A DNA stretch of 64,000 nucleotides from Chthoniobacterales bacterium (GCA_014879535.1 JACSRX010000035.1:1-64000); one strand, 5' to 3'. Shown: positions 1 to 10,960, counted from the first letter of the stretch. Numbers and translations are program-made. Notes: generated by a model not told the origin, from the sequence alone.

Positions 1-342
1 GTGGCGGCGCAGAAGCCGGCGAAGGATTCCTCCCCTGCCGCCATGTCAAGCGAGGGCCTCTGGGACGCCCTGCGCCGCCTTGTCGGCGAGATCCTCGTCA
101 TGCCCAACCGCAGTCTGACTGTGGAGTGCCTCGCTGTCGTCTCCGGCCTCTCCTACGTGGGCGATTCCTTGACCGAGATCGCCCGCCGCCACCGCGTCAC
201 CCGGGCCGCCGTGAGCAAGCGCTGCGTCGATCTCACCGAGCGCCTCAGTCTCCCGCCCTCCCGCGCCATGCGCTCGTTGACAGCCCGCAAGGCCTATCGC
301 GAGGCCCAGCTTCGCCGCTACGCCAAAGACCAACGCCGCTGA
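1..342 (+). CDS. HTH-containing phage-like protein, possibly 5'-truncated by the window edge
   Basis: ORF with sigma-like HTH pattern (LTEIARRHRVTRAAVSKRC). Confidence 0.6.
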   Translation: MAAQKPAKDSSPAAMSSEGLWDALRRLVGEILVMPNRSLTVECLAVVSGLSYVGDSLTEIARRHRVTRAAVSKRCVDLTERLSLPPSRAMRSLTARKAYREAQLRRYAKDQRR

Positions 343-361
343 CCCCGCACACCGATCCCGA

Positions 362-1153
362 ATGTCCAACACCGCCGCCATCGCCAAGGAAGCCGCCGCC
401 GAGCCCACGCCCGAGCTGGTGGCGCACTCCGTGGCGTTGCCCACCGGCAAGGTGAAGGTGAGTCCGATGGGCATGGAGGTGAACGAGAAGCTCACCTTCG
501 ACGAGTGGATCTCCCTTGCCCCGCACATCGGCTCCGCCCTGCGCTCCATGGCCTTCGTCGTCGGCGACTGGCTCATCTACGGCGAGGACGAATTCAGCGC
601 CCAACTCGAACTCGACATCAAGGTCGAGGGCGAGGACCCGAACGTTCCCCGCCCCGCCAAGCGCGTCACCCGCGAGCGTTACGACACCGCCCACGCCTCC
701 ACCGGCATCGACCTCGCCACCCTCAAGACCTACGCCCACGTCAGCCGCCGTGTCCCATTGTCGTTGCGCAACAACCTTCTCTCTTGGGAGCACCACAAGG
801 CCGTGGCCAAGCTCAAGGAGGCCGACCTGACCCGCTGGCTCGACACGGCCAAGGACGGCGACAAGCACGGGGCCATCAGCGCCCGCCGCCTCCGCGCCTC
901 CATCACCGCCGGGCGCGTCCTCTCCCCCGAGGAGATGGTCATTCCGCCTTCCGAGCAGGGCATCTCCAACCACGTCCCCTCGATCAACCGCCTCGCCGCT
1001 TGGTGGAACCAGACGGGCGGTCCCGACTGGCTCGCCAGCCGCACCCACGAGCAACTCTCCGCCATCCTGCGCGACTTTGAACCCGTTGTGCAGATCCTTT
1101 CCGCCATCCGCGACCAGCGCGACCGCATTCCTCACACACCAACACTCCTATGA
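362..1153 (+). CDS. hypothetical phage-like protein
   Basis: 263-aa ORF, ATGA overlap with next small ORF. Confidence 0.65.
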   Translation: MSNTAAIAKEAAAEPTPELVAHSVALPTGKVKVSPMGMEVNEKLTFDEWISLAPHIGSALRSMAFVVGDWLIYGEDEFSAQLELDIKVEGEDPNVPRPAKRVTRERYDTAHASTGIDLATLKTYAHVSRRVPLSLRNNLLSWEHHKAVAKLKEADLTRWLDTAKDGDKHGAISARRLRASITAGRVLSPEEMVIPPSEQGISNHVPSINRLAAWWNQTGGPDWLASRTHEQLSAILRDFEPVVQILSAIRDQRDRIPHTPTLL

Positions 1154-1320
1154 CCGATTTCCTTCTACTCTTCTACCTGCTGCTCGTCGTGGTGGGCTTC
1201 CTCATCTTCCTCGTGGCCGTCGTTGAGATGAACGACCACCGCAAACGGGACATCGCCCGCCTTCGTCGCGAGCTGGCCGAACTCCGCCGCGACACCTTCA
1301 AACACATCCACCGCCAATGA
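1150..1320 (+). CDS. small single-TM protein (MTDFLLLFYLLLVVVGFLIFLVAVVEMNDHRKRDIARLRRELAELRRDTFKHIHRQ)
   Basis: ATGA overlaps with both neighbours; hydrophobic N-terminus and charged coil; not in supplied ORF list (short). Confidence 0.55.
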   Translation: MTDFLLLFYLLLVVVGFLIFLVAVVEMNDHRKRDIARLRRELAELRRDTFKHIHRQ

Positions 1321-1580
1321 ACGCACCCACCGCATCAGCCGAACAATCCGCCGCCCTCGAGGCGATCAAGGAGCTCCTCGAAGCCCACTTCCGCGAGGCG
1401 GAGGATTCCGCCGACGATGACGGCAAGTTCTCCATCGCCTTCAAGGTCACGTTCAACCGCTCGCACACCCCAACCAAGCTGAAGGTCACTTCGCGCATCT
1501 CCACCGCCATCACCGACGAGATCGAGACGAGCATCCCCGACCCGACTCAGCCGGAGTTGCCTTTGACGAGGGATTCATGA
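1317..1580 (+). CDS. hypothetical phage-like protein
   Basis: 87-aa ORF translationally coupled to previous. Confidence 0.55.
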   Translation: MNAPTASAEQSAALEAIKELLEAHFREAEDSADDDGKFSIAFKVTFNRSHTPTKLKVTSRISTAITDEIETSIPDPTQPELPLTRDS

Positions 1581-1634
1581 GCGGCAGAAGCAGACCTCTG
1601 CTTAATCTCGCATCACCGGAGTCCTCCAAGCCTG

Positions 1635-3323
1635 TCAGGACTGGTCCAAGACCTCATAGAATTCGATCTCGGACGGAATGTAGGCACGCAGCCTGCATAC
1701 TCGACCATCCCGACCGTCAAAAACGGTGCAGTTGTTCGGCTTGTCCTCCCCCTTGGCGAACAGAAGCGTGCATGCACGCCTGCGACCGTCAATCACCGCG
1801 TTTCCGACACGCAACACCGGCGAACACTCGAACTCTCTCCAGCAATCCAGACGGTTACCCAAGTATGACAAGATGGAGAGGCGACCGCGGACACAAGCCC
1901 GGGCTGGATCGCTTATCAACTCCGCATCTTCGACCAGCATCGCCGCGAACTCTTCGAGATCGACGCTGTTCGCGCATCGGGCAAACGTGGCTGCGGCAAC
2001 CGCTTCATCAAAGATCGGCGGCGGATCCTCCTGCCCGATCTTATCCAAATCGACGACCCGGTAGAATTCCGGCCGCACCACACTGAGCGGAGTGCGCACT
2101 TGGCCGTCAAGATCGCCCAAGCCTTCGACTGCAACATCGTAATGCCGCTCGCCGCACGGCGACAGCCGCACGGTGAGACGCATCGTTTCAAATCCCTGGT
2201 CCTCGGCGAGTTTCGCTACGCGGTCCGCCACATCATCCTGGCGCCACTCGGGCGGCTCGCAAAACCCCTCGACACCACACCGAACGAAGATCCAGAGCCG
2301 CCGCGATCCACGTTCGGCGCAGATCATCGGCAAGTAGTCTCGAAACGCGTTGCGCTCCATGACCCTCACCTCCCACCCGGCACCAGCGAACCCAGAGCCC
2401 ACCGACTGCAGGGCAATCGGAAGCGATTTGCTCGACTCCATGAACATCATCATTTCGAGGAATCCGCCGTCGTCGGCCCCTCCGTGATTCGCCGCCTCCG
2501 CAGAATCCAGCCACGGCCTGTCGACCTCCAACATCTCTTCTGGCACGCCCTGCAACCAGCCGATGCCACTGACTAAGTCACCAACAACAGGTGTGTAACC
2601 CGCTAACACGCGATCCGTGGCGTAGACGCTGATCCGCAGGGGTGCACGATCCTCGGGCACCAGGTTCATCGTGAGGATCAACCCGGTTTTGCCCAGGGAT
2701 GTGAACGGGCGAACGCTTTCCACGACCGACGTGAAATCAAGATCCCCACCTTCCCGGTCCATGAAGCATCGGAGTTCTCCCATCTGCACTTCTACCGACT
2801 TGAAACTCTCCGGATCGAAGTTCGGATCCTCCTCACTGCGCCTTCTTTTCTCGTGCTCGAAGAATGCACCCTCAGTCACCTCAAAGGACTGAGGAGCCTT
2901 CTGCAGTGTGCGGGCCATTGCGGCCAACCCAAACCGAAACCGGGGATGCTCTGTGATGCGTGCTTGCTCGCGAAGGAAAAACGGGCAGGTGAATGTGACT
3001 TGCGTGCCATCTTGCGTGATCGCAGTGATGTTGCCTTCAAAAACTGCTCCGGCGTCATCCTCGACGGGGTCGACTGAAACTACTTCCAGCTCGTTGGCAC
3101 ATCTTTCAACCGGCAACGGGTAGGAATCCACCAACTCGCCCCCACCTGTTCGTTTGCTCACAACGGCGACAGCCATCATCGGCCCATCCTGAAGCTCGAT
3201 ATAGACAAAGCCGTCATCTTCGGCATCAGTGCTTTGAAACGCTATCTTGCCCGTCTCGACGAGTGGGCGCACCAAAGCCATGAACTCCTCCTCGCTGTCT
3301 ACGACGGTCTCCCAGTTTGCCAT
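1635..3323 (-). CDS. hypothetical protein, C-terminus possibly NTF2-like
   Basis: long ORF; likely start at MANWETVVDSEEE. Confidence 0.6.
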   Translation of the reverse strand: MANWETVVDSEEEFMALVRPLVETGKIAFQSTDAEDDGFVYIELQDGPMMAVAVVSKRTGGGELVDSYPLPVERCANELEVVSVDPVEDDAGAVFEGNITAITQDGTQVTFTCPFFLREQARITEHPRFRFGLAAMARTLQKAPQSFEVTEGAFFEHEKRRRSEEDPNFDPESFKSVEVQMGELRCFMDREGGDLDFTSVVESVRPFTSLGKTGLILTMNLVPEDRAPLRISVYATDRVLAGYTPVVGDLVSGIGWLQGVPEEMLEVDRPWLDSAEAANHGGADDGGFLEMMMFMESSKSLPIALQSVGSGFAGAGWEVRVMERNAFRDYLPMICAERGSRRLWIFVRCGVEGFCEPPEWRQDDVADRVAKLAEDQGFETMRLTVRLSPCGERHYDVAVEGLGDLDGQVRTPLSVVRPEFYRVVDLDKIGQEDPPPIFDEAVAAATFARCANSVDLEEFAAMLVEDAELISDPARACVRGRLSILSYLGNRLDCWREFECSPVLRVGNAVIDGRRRACTLLFAKGEDKPNNCTVFDGRDGRVCRLRAYIPSEIEFYEVLDQS

Positions 3324-3442
3324 GACGTTTCCTCGCTTTTTGATGGAGTTAATCGCTACTTCGCAACGTCGCCAAGCCCGCTTCGTGTCATAAACGCTAT
3401 CTGTCCTTGTCTCGGCTCCATACGACACTGTATCCGCAGGAC

Positions 3443-3628
3443 ATGTGCGACATGGACTTCAACGCCTTCCAAGGACTCATCGAGGATTTGGCCCGCTTGA
3501 ACGGGCTGACCGAGGACGAGGCCGGCGAGATCGCGGTCAAAATTGGCGACACCCCAGAGATCGACGCACAGGGACGGGCGGTTGTCGATGGACGCGCTTA
3601 CATCATACCCTTCAGCGACGATGAATGA
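3443..3628 (+). CDS. small hypothetical protein
   Basis: acidic 61-aa ORF MCDMDFNAFQGLIEDLARL... Confidence 0.45.
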   Translation: MCDMDFNAFQGLIEDLARLNGLTEDEAGEIAVKIGDTPEIDAQGRAVVDGRAYIIPFSDDE

Positions 3629-3882
3629 CCAACTCGACCCATTTTCAGACCGATTGGCAAACTGCCCACCACACCTCCGCGGACGCTTGATGCGTCAGCA
3701 CACCGAACTCATGGCGAGGCAACACCCAAGCATGCGTGCCTTGCACGAAACCATCCAGGGCATCTTGGCGAGGTTCGACCCACTGCCCGCGCCCCCTCCA
3801 GCAACCCCACCAACGCAGGTCGGTCGCCTTCACCACCGCCGCCGCTGGTTGCCTTGAAAGTTGACTCAGCCCCCAAGGCGGC

Positions 3883-4227
3883 ATGCCCCGCCTGCGCCAC
3901 CGCGACCCGAAGCCGCCATCTCGCCTAGAAGCCCGCTTCCTGCGGATCTGGCAGGCCATCGGCGGTCCCGCCCTCGAACGTGAACTCCTCTTCCACCCCG
4001 GGCGACGCTGGCGGGCCGACTTCGCCCATCTCCCGAGCCGCACGCTCATCGAGATTGAGGGTGGCATCTGGCTCCGGGGCCGCCACACCCGGCCGCAAGG
4101 CTTCCTCGCCGACATCGAAAAATACCTCGAGGCGGCCTTGGCCGGCTGGCGCGTCCTGCGCCTCTCGGAGCGGGAATTGACGTCCGCCACCGTGTCTCGC
4201 ATCGTTGCCTTTGTCGCCAGCACATGA
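3883..4227 (+). CDS. DUF559/PD-(D/E)XK-like endonuclease domain protein
   Basis: pattern RWRADFAHLPSRTLIEIEGGIW...LRLSERE resembles the DUF559/Vsr-like nuclease core. Confidence 0.55.
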   Translation: MPRLRHRDPKPPSRLEARFLRIWQAIGGPALERELLFHPGRRWRADFAHLPSRTLIEIEGGIWLRGRHTRPQGFLADIEKYLEAALAGWRVLRLSERELTSATVSRIVAFVAST

Positions 4228-4364
4228 CTTTCCTCCGCCGCCTCCTCCATTGCCTGCTCTCCCGCCGCCTGCCGCCCCCGCAGGCCCGGATTCTCACCCG
4301 CTGGTCGCCCTGACCCGACGAGGTGTTGCACAACGACCGGCACCCCTCGCAGCGTCAAGCCAAT

Positions 4365-4597
4365 GTAAAGCAGACGTAAAGTTCGACCCCCAACTTTACA
4401 TCATTTTGGCCGTTTTGAGGCCCCGGAAATCAGCCCGTTTTACAGCGTAGGAGGCTCGTTATCAGCGTTTTGCGATTTTCGGGGTGTTGGGAGGGTGACC
4501 GAGAAAAAAGTGTAAAGCTGCAAAACAGGTTTCTCATGGAATGAGGCAGGGGGTCCCTTCCCCCCTGGTCTAAGTCGTTCTCGTTAAGAGATTTCCT
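4365..4597 (+). repeat. 233-bp inverted repeat, left copy
   Basis: GTAAAGCAGACGTAAAGTTCGACCCCCAACTTTAC...GTCTAAGTCGTTCTC...AAGAGATTTCCT; reverse-complement copy at 45288-45520, about 85-90% identity by eye. Confidence 0.9.
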
Positions 4598-4638
4598 AAG
4601 CGCACCGACGGCCATGCCCCGCTCGCGCCATTAGTGAG

Positions 4639-5736
4639 TCATCCCCCGATTGCTATCATAGGCCTTCCCGGATTGTAGGTCGACAGAAACTCGTGGCTTT
4701 CAGGCTTGTTGGCTACGGCCTCTTGGAACGCACCTGCGATGTCGCCTCCGCCGCGGAGGATGGAACGCAGATCGATTTCCCCGTGACGCCCGAGGCACGG
4801 CCGCAGCTTGCCGTCAGCGGTGAGGCGGAGTTTGTTGCATGTGGCACAAAAGTGCTCGGTGGTTAGCGCCCCGATAAACCCCAGCGTGGCAGGATGCGAA
4901 AGCCACGCCGCATTGAATTCGTAATACCGTGCCGGGCCGTTACCCGGGCGGTAATCCCGTAAAGCCTCCAACCGTCCACGCCTCGAAAGTCTTCCCAGCA
5001 GTTCATGCACCGGCAGGAAACGGGGGTCTGAAAGCACGTTGCCCTGCGTCAGCGGCATCAACTCGATGAACCGAAGTGGCAAGTTGCGCTCCCCTGCATA
5101 AGCGATAAGGGGTTCGAACTCGGTTTCGTTCAGCCCACGAAGCAGCACGCAGTTCAATTTGATGATTTCAAAGCCTTCGGCGGCTGCGGCATCGATTCCA
5201 GCCAGCACCTGCACCACGTCCCCTCCGGTGATGGCTCTGTAGGTCGCCGGCTCGAGGGCATCGAGGCTGACATTCAGCGAACGGACCCCGGCGCGCTTGA
5301 GGGATTCAGCGAGGGCGGCCACGCGTGTGCCATTGGTGGAAAGTCCCAGCGTCTGAGTCCCCGGCAGTGCCCAAATGCGCTCAAGGATTTCGAGGATGTC
5401 ACGCCGGATGAGCGGCTCACCCCCGGTAACGCGGAACTTGCGAAAGCCGAGAACCGTGGCGGCCTCGACGCTGCGCACGATTTCGTCCGCCGAGAGGTGG
5501 TCATCTCGCTGAGCCCATCCCTTATAGCCCTCGGGCATGCAATACAGGCAGCGCTCATTGCACCGGTCGGTGACGGAAACCCGAAGGTAGTCTACCGTGC
5601 GGCCGAAGGCATCAATGGATGAACCAGCCGTAGGGCTGTCCGCGCGATCACCCACGAACTTGTCTCTCTCGATCTGTTCATCAGGCTCACAGATGGTGCC
5701 CGCATGGTCTTTCACGATTTGATCAATGAAGCCCAA
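4639..5736 (-). CDS. moaA: GTP 3',8-cyclase MoaA (radical SAM)
   Basis: CNERCLYCM radical SAM motif and C-terminal CATCNKLRLTADGKLRPC. Confidence 0.93.
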   Translation of the reverse strand: MGFIDQIVKDHAGTICEPDEQIERDKFVGDRADSPTAGSSIDAFGRTVDYLRVSVTDRCNERCLYCMPEGYKGWAQRDDHLSADEIVRSVEAATVLGFRKFRVTGGEPLIRRDILEILERIWALPGTQTLGLSTNGTRVAALAESLKRAGVRSLNVSLDALEPATYRAITGGDVVQVLAGIDAAAAEGFEIIKLNCVLLRGLNETEFEPLIAYAGERNLPLRFIELMPLTQGNVLSDPRFLPVHELLGRLSRRGRLEALRDYRPGNGPARYYEFNAAWLSHPATLGFIGALTTEHFCATCNKLRLTADGKLRPCLGRHGEIDLRSILRGGGDIAGAFQEAVANKPESHEFLSTYNPGRPMIAIGG

Positions 5737-5747
5737 GGCCTAATCAC

Positions 5748-5766
5748 GAACAAGGAATCTTTGTTC
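5748..5766. promoter_or_regulatory. candidate Rrf2 operator between divergent moaA and regulator
   Basis: perfect dyad GAACAA-N7-TTGTTC in the divergent intergenic region. Confidence 0.45.
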
Positions 5767-5795
5767 TGGATTTCTTCCCGCGGCGGCAGTAACTC

Positions 5796-6227
5796 GTGGC
5801 CATGTTCATCTACGGCAAGACAGCGGCGAACGCGATTGCAGTGATGAGCTATCTTGCTGCTCGTCCGGGAGCGCGCGCCGGGTCGGGCGAGATCGCCAAG
5901 GCACGCGAGATGTCGCAGGCACTAACAGCGAAACTGCTCACTCAACTCGCCGCCGCCGGCTTGGTGCGAGGCCAACCCGGGCCCGGTGGAGGCTACACAC
6001 TGGCGAAGGACGCCAAGGCGATCAACCTGCTGCAAATCGTTGCTCTCTTCGAACAGACAGAGACTGCTTCTCCGTGCCCCTTTGGTCAGCACTACTGCGG
6101 CACCGGCAACCCCTGCCCGATGCATGACACGCTGGTGGGGATGCTGGAGGACAACCGCCGCTTTCTGCAGGACACGCATCTCTCGGTCTTTTTGCCCAAG
6201 CCGAGCAAGAGGCAACACCGTGATTAG
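5796..6227 (+). CDS. Rrf2-family Fe-S regulator (NsrR-like)
   Basis: Rrf2 wHTH and cysteine cluster CPFGQHYCGTGNPC. Confidence 0.85.
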   Translation: MAMFIYGKTAANAIAVMSYLAARPGARAGSGEIAKAREMSQALTAKLLTQLAAAGLVRGQPGPGGGYTLAKDAKAINLLQIVALFEQTETASPCPFGQHYCGTGNPCPMHDTLVGMLEDNRRFLQDTHLSVFLPKPSKRQHRD

Positions 6228-7266
6228 CACCCTCAACCGCCTGGCACTCACGTTAGCCACTCTGGCTACGCTGGGGCTTGTGGCGGCGATCTACCTCGGC
6301 TCCCGAAACCTCGGGAACTTCGATCCGGCGCTCGTTGCCTACCTCTTCGCCTGCATCTTTGCCTGTTTCGGTGTGGTTTACCGCTACAGCGTGTGGCTGC
6401 AACGACCCCCGACTTGGCGGTATTTCGCCCGCGGTTGGCAGCTTTTCTTCTCCGGCCGGGCCATCGTTTACGGCTGGGAGTTCGTGAAGAATTTCTTCGT
6501 CAACTTTCTCGGTCAGCGTTTCATCCAGAAGCGCGGCCGCGACCTCGGCCGGGGGCACCTGCTCATGGCATGGGGTTGCATTCTGGCCTTCGGGGTGACT
6601 TTTCCCCTTGTCTTCGGCTGGATTCACTTCGGGCTCAAGCCGGGCGGGATCGACACCTACGAGATCTACACATTCGGCTTCAAGACGATGGAATTTCCGC
6701 TCCACACGTGGATCGCCACGCTGATTTTCAACGCCCTCAACTGGTCTGCATTCCTCGTCATCGCAGGCGTCATGTTGCTCATCCGGCGGCGCCTGACCCA
6801 CGCCGGGCAGATTGCTGTGCAGACCTTCGAGGGCGACTGGCTCCCGTTGCTCCTGCTTCTTGCCATCTCGCTCACGGGCTTGGGCATCAGCCTCGACTAT
6901 AAGTTCATGGACGGTAAAGCGCACCAGTTCATGGCCATCACCCATGCCATCACCGTTATCCTCTTTTTGGTCTGGATGCCCTTCGGCAAGTTCTTCCACA
7001 TCATTCAGCGTCCGGCGCAGCTTGGCATTGCGATCTACCGCAAAGCCGGGGAGGAAGGCCCCCAAGCTGTCTGCCCGCACACCGGCCAGGCGTTCACCTC
7101 ACAGCTCCAAGTCGGGGATCTGAAAGACGTCACGACACAGCTTGGCTTCGATTTCCGGCGATCCGACGGTGGATCGCACCTCGACTACAGCCCGCAGGGA
7201 AAACGTGCCCTGCTGGCCACGGCACACCTCAAGGCCCGGCAGAAGGCCGGCAGCTACTTCGGATAA
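6220..7266 (+). CDS. membrane cytochrome b, NarI-like quinol-oxidising subunit of nitrate reductase
   Basis: multiple TM helices with conserved His; GTG start overlapping rrf2 stop; directly upstream of catalytic subunit. Confidence 0.6.
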   Translation: MISTLNRLALTLATLATLGLVAAIYLGSRNLGNFDPALVAYLFACIFACFGVVYRYSVWLQRPPTWRYFARGWQLFFSGRAIVYGWEFVKNFFVNFLGQRFIQKRGRDLGRGHLLMAWGCILAFGVTFPLVFGWIHFGLKPGGIDTYEIYTFGFKTMEFPLHTWIATLIFNALNWSAFLVIAGVMLLIRRRLTHAGQIAVQTFEGDWLPLLLLLAISLTGLGISLDYKFMDGKAHQFMAITHAITVILFLVWMPFGKFFHIIQRPAQLGIAIYRKAGEEGPQAVCPHTGQAFTSQLQVGDLKDVTTQLGFDFRRSDGGSHLDYSPQGKRALLATAHLKARQKAGSYFG

Positions 7267-7271
7267 CACCC

Positions 7272-9488
7272 ATGGCCACGCTCCCCGTTCCAGTCGAGAA
7301 TTTGATCGCCCGCTTCGGCCCTCACCTCAACTTCCCGCGTGCCGAAGGCATTCCGGGCCGCGACGAGCCGGACGCAGTGGTGAAAACGCACTGCTGCTTC
7401 TGCGGCATGCAGTGTGGCATCAAGCTGTTGGTGAAGGATGACAAGGTGGTCGGCTTCGAGCCGTGGGAGGAATTCCCCTTCAACGAAGGACGCCTCTGCC
7501 CGAAGGGCGTCCAGCGCTACATGCAGAACGAGCACCCGGACCGCCTGCTCACACCTTTGATCCGCGTGGGTGGCAAAGGCTTCGAGAAAATCGGATGGGA
7601 TGGCGCGATGGAGCGCGTTGTCTCCGAAATCCAGCGCATCCAAAACGCTCACGGTCCGGACGCGTTTGCCATGCTTTCGGGCGTCTCGCTGACCAACGAG
7701 AAGAGCTACCTCGTCGGCAAGTTCGCCCGCGTTGCCCTCAAGACGCGCAATCTGGACTACAACGGACGCCTCTGCATGGTCAGCGCGGGCGCCGGCAACA
7801 AGAAGGCGTTCGGGCTGGACCGCGGCTCGAATAACTATTCCGACCTCGCGCACGCCGAGGTCGTGATGATTTGCGGCACAAACGTCAGCGAAACCTTCCC
7901 CACCCTCACGCACTGGATCTGGCAGGCCCGCGACAATGGCGGAAAGCTCATCGTGGTTGATCCACGGCTCACGCCCATCGCCCGCACGGCCGACCTTCAT
8001 CTTCCCATCCGTCCCGGCCGCGACTCCGCCCTTTACGGCGCGATCCTGCACCAACTCATCAAGCATGACTGGCTCGACCACGCGTTCATTGCCAACCACA
8101 CCACCGACTTCGAGAAGGCGAAGGAGGCGGTGAAGGACTACGATCTTGCGTGGGCCGAGCGCACGACGGGAATCGCCGCGGACAAAATCGAACTCGCTGC
8201 CCGTTGGTGGGGACCGGCCAAGACGAGTTTCCTTCTCCATGCCCGCGGCATCGAGCACCAGAGCAAGGGAGTGGAAAACGTGCTTGGCTGCATCAACCTC
8301 GTGCTCGCCACCGGCCGCATCGGCAAGCCCTACTGCGGCTACGCCACCATCACAGGCCAAGGCAACGGTCAGGGCGGACGCGAGCACGGGCACAAGTGCG
8401 ACCAACTCCCCGGCAATCGCGACATCGAGAACCCCGAGCACCGCAAATACATCGCCGGCGTGTGGGGCATCGAGGAAAAGGACCTGCCCGGCAAGGGGCT
8501 AACCGCTTACGAAATCATGGAGGCCGCGCACCGCGGAGAGATCAAGGGACTGCTGAGCATCTGCTTCAACCCGGTCGTCTCACTACCCAACAACAACATG
8601 ATCCGCGAGGCTCTGGAGAAGCTGGAGTTTTACGTCGCCATTGATTTCTTCCTCAACGAGACCGCACGCCATGCGGACATCATCCTGCCCGGATCACTGC
8701 ACGAGGAGGAGGAGGGCACGGTCACCACGGCGGAAGGACGTGTGGTTCGTATCCGCAAGGCAGTCAACCCGCCGAGCGAGGCCCGCAGCGACACGAGCAT
8801 CCTCTTGGAACTTGCCGACCGTCTCGGTGCGGGTGAGCGATTTTCATTCCACTCCTCGGAGGAAATCTTCAACGAACTCCGGGTCGCCAGCAAAGGCGGC
8901 ACGGCGGACTACTTCGGCATCACCTACAAAAAAATCGAGGACACCATGGGCGTCTTCTGGCCGTGTCCAAGCGAAGACCATCCCGGCACCCCGCGGCTCT
9001 GGGAGGATCGCAAGTTCAAGACCCCGGACGGTCGAGCCCATTTCCATGGCGTGCCTTACCGCGAACCGGCAGAGGTGACCGACAGCGAGTATCCGGTGAT
9101 CCTGACGACTGGGCGCGTCGTCTCCCAATACCTCAGCGGCACCCAGACACGACGCATCGGCAAGCTGGTGAAGCAATACGCCGAGCCCCTGCTCGAAATT
9201 CATCCGGCCCTCGCCGCGCGGCTTGACATCCACGAGCGGGAACTGGTCCGGGTCAGCACCCGGCGCGGAACGGCCGAATTCCCCGCCCAACTGGTCGAGA
9301 CGATCCGCGAAGACACCGTGTTCGTCCCCTACCACTGGCCGGGGAGGAAATCGGTCAACCAACTGACCTCCGGACATCTCGATCCCATCTCCAAAATCCC
9401 CGAGTTCAAGGTTTGCGCCTGCCGCCTCGAACCGACCGGCCGCAAGGCGCCTTCCCCGGATGAAGCCCAAGCTTGGGCCAGCCCATGA
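7272..9488 (+). CDS. molybdopterin nitrate reductase catalytic subunit (Nas/Nap-type)
   Basis: N-terminal 4Fe-4[10 protein letters not shown]...RLCPKG; molybdopterin oxidoreductase core; C-terminal molydop-binding domain. Confidence 0.85.
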   Translation: MATLPVPVENLIARFGPHLNFPRAEGIPGRDEPDAVVKTHCCFCGMQCGIKLLVKDDKVVGFEPWEEFPFNEGRLCPKGVQRYMQNEHPDRLLTPLIRVGGKGFEKIGWDGAMERVVSEIQRIQNAHGPDAFAMLSGVSLTNEKSYLVGKFARVALKTRNLDYNGRLCMVSAGAGNKKAFGLDRGSNNYSDLAHAEVVMICGTNVSETFPTLTHWIWQARDNGGKLIVVDPRLTPIARTADLHLPIRPGRDSALYGAILHQLIKHDWLDHAFIANHTTDFEKAKEAVKDYDLAWAERTTGIAADKIELAARWWGPAKTSFLLHARGIEHQSKGVENVLGCINLVLATGRIGKPYCGYATITGQGNGQGGREHGHKCDQLPGNRDIENPEHRKYIAGVWGIEEKDLPGKGLTAYEIMEAAHRGEIKGLLSICFNPVVSLPNNNMIREALEKLEFYVAIDFFLNETARHADIILPGSLHEEEEGTVTTAEGRVVRIRKAVNPPSEARSDTSILLELADRLGAGERFSFHSSEEIFNELRVASKGGTADYFGITYKKIEDTMGVFWPCPSEDHPGTPRLWEDRKFKTPDGRAHFHGVPYREPAEVTDSEYPVILTTGRVVSQYLSGTQTRRIGKLVKQYAEPLLEIHPALAARLDIHERELVRVSTRRGTAEFPAQLVETIREDTVFVPYHWPGRKSVNQLTSGHLDPISKIPEFKVCACRLEPTGRKAPSPDEAQAWASP

Positions 9489-10054
9489 GCACGTCCTTCC
9501 GCACCGACCAGGAATTCTTCCTCGATCCCCAGCGCTGCATTGGCTGCCACGCTTGCGAGATGGCTTGCGCGGAATGCGAGACCAACGGCCAGCTACCGAT
9601 GATCCACGTGGACTACGTGGACCGCTTCCTCAGCCCGCAGACCTCGGTGCAGATTTGCATGCACTGTGAGGATCCGGTCTGCGCCCGAGTCTGCCCTGCT
9701 GTCGCCATCGAGAAGGACGAGTTCGGCATTGTGCACAGCGCGAACACGGCGCGCTGCATCGCCTGCTCGAACTGCGTCAACGCCTGCCCGTTCGGTGTCC
9801 CCCGCAAGATCGAGCCGATGGATCTCATGATGAAGTGCAACATGTGCTACGACCGCACCAGCGCGGGCAAGAAGCCCATGTGCGCAACGGTCTGCCCGAG
9901 CGGCGCCCTGTTCTACGGCACCCGGGAGGAAATGGCCCGGCGACGGCCCAACAGCTCCCCCGTCAACACCTTCAAATTCGGCCGCGAGACCGTCAAAACG
10001 AAGGTCAACATCATGATGCCGAAGGGCGAGACCGAACTGGTTGTTTACGAATAA
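9485..10054 (+). CDS. 4Fe-4S ferredoxin-type electron transfer subunit
   Basis: [44 protein letters not shown]...CATVCP clusters. Confidence 0.9.
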   Translation: MSTSFRTDQEFFLDPQRCIGCHACEMACAECETNGQLPMIHVDYVDRFLSPQTSVQICMHCEDPVCARVCPAVAIEKDEFGIVHSANTARCIACSNCVNACPFGVPRKIEPMDLMMKCNMCYDRTSAGKKPMCATVCPSGALFYGTREEMARRRPNSSPVNTFKFGRETVKTKVNIMMPKGETELVVYE

Positions 10055-10055
10055 C

Positions 10056-10571
10056 ATGAGCAGCACTCCCCTCCCTCCCCGCTCCCCTGCCGAAACCGAC
10101 TTCCCGATTGATCGGGCGGAAGCGGAGCACGTCACCCGCCGCGAATTTGCCAAGTTCCTCTGCCTCCTATCCGGCGGCATGGCCGTTGGCAGCGGTTGGG
10201 TGGCGGTGAAAGACAAGATATTCCCTCCGTTTACCTTTGAGGGCGAGCGCTTCGTCTGCAACGTTGAGGACGTGGTCTTTGGTGCCACTCATCCATTCAC
10301 CATCCAGGGATCGAGGACCCCGTTCATCCTGATCCGGCTCAACGATGGGTCATTCCGCGCCTACGAGCAGAAATGCACGCATCTCGCCTGCGCGGTCTAT
10401 TACTCACCGGACAAGAACAAGATCGAGTGCCCCTGCCACCACGGCTACTTCGATGCCAACGATGGCAAGGTGCTGGCGGGTCCTCCTCCGCGACCACTTC
10501 CTCATCTGGAAGTCTCCGTGCGCGATGGCAAGGTCTTTGTCCGCGAACCGGAGAGGAAGGAACGCACATGA
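10056..10571 (+). CDS. Tat-exported Rieske 2Fe-2S protein
   Basis: Tat motif TRREFAKFL; Rieske CTHLAC...CPCHHG. Confidence 0.92.
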   Translation: MSSTPLPPRSPAETDFPIDRAEAEHVTRREFAKFLCLLSGGMAVGSGWVAVKDKIFPPFTFEGERFVCNVEDVVFGATHPFTIQGSRTPFILIRLNDGSFRAYEQKCTHLACAVYYSPDKNKIECPCHHGYFDANDGKVLAGPPPRPLPHLEVSVRDGKVFVREPERKERT

Positions 10572-10852
10572 GCAACTTTCGTGAAGCCCAGCGCCAGGCG
10601 CATCCCACGAAAACCAACACCCTCTCGTTGGGGATCATCTGTGTTCTGATCCTCGTGCTCGTGATGCAAGTCTGGCTGCTCACCGCCGCTCTCAACGAAT
10701 CTCTCGACGGCAACAACGCCGTGAAGTGGCCGGCCTTCATCGCCTCCAGCGTGTTGTTCCTCGCTGGCGCGGCGCTCTTGCGCTACCTGCCAGACCCCAT
10801 CCGCCACGCTCGGAGGGTGCGGAAGCATGAGGAGGCCAGTCGCCGGCTGTAG
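10568..10852 (+). CDS. small membrane protein of nitrate reductase cluster (two TM)
   Basis: ATGA overlap with Rieske gene; two hydrophobic segments. Confidence 0.7.
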   Translation: MSNFREAQRQAHPTKTNTLSLGIICVLILVLVMQVWLLTAALNESLDGNNAVKWPAFIASSVLFLAGAALLRYLPDPIRHARRVRKHEEASRRL

Positions 10853-10960
10853 CTGACCCGTCCCCGCAGAGAGCCATTACTGGTGCCTGCCGCTCCCTAT
10901 CGGCCAGATACACGAATTCTGCACCTTTTATTCTTGAATACGCCTGCCGAGGGCATAAGG

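Noticed and set aside
245-1135. 296-aa minus-strand ORF
   Set aside because: Antisense to a coherent phage ORF; low-complexity composition typical of GC-rich shadow ORFs.
7254-8441. 395-aa minus-strand ORF
   Set aside because: Shadow ORF antisense to the nitrate reductase catalytic subunit.
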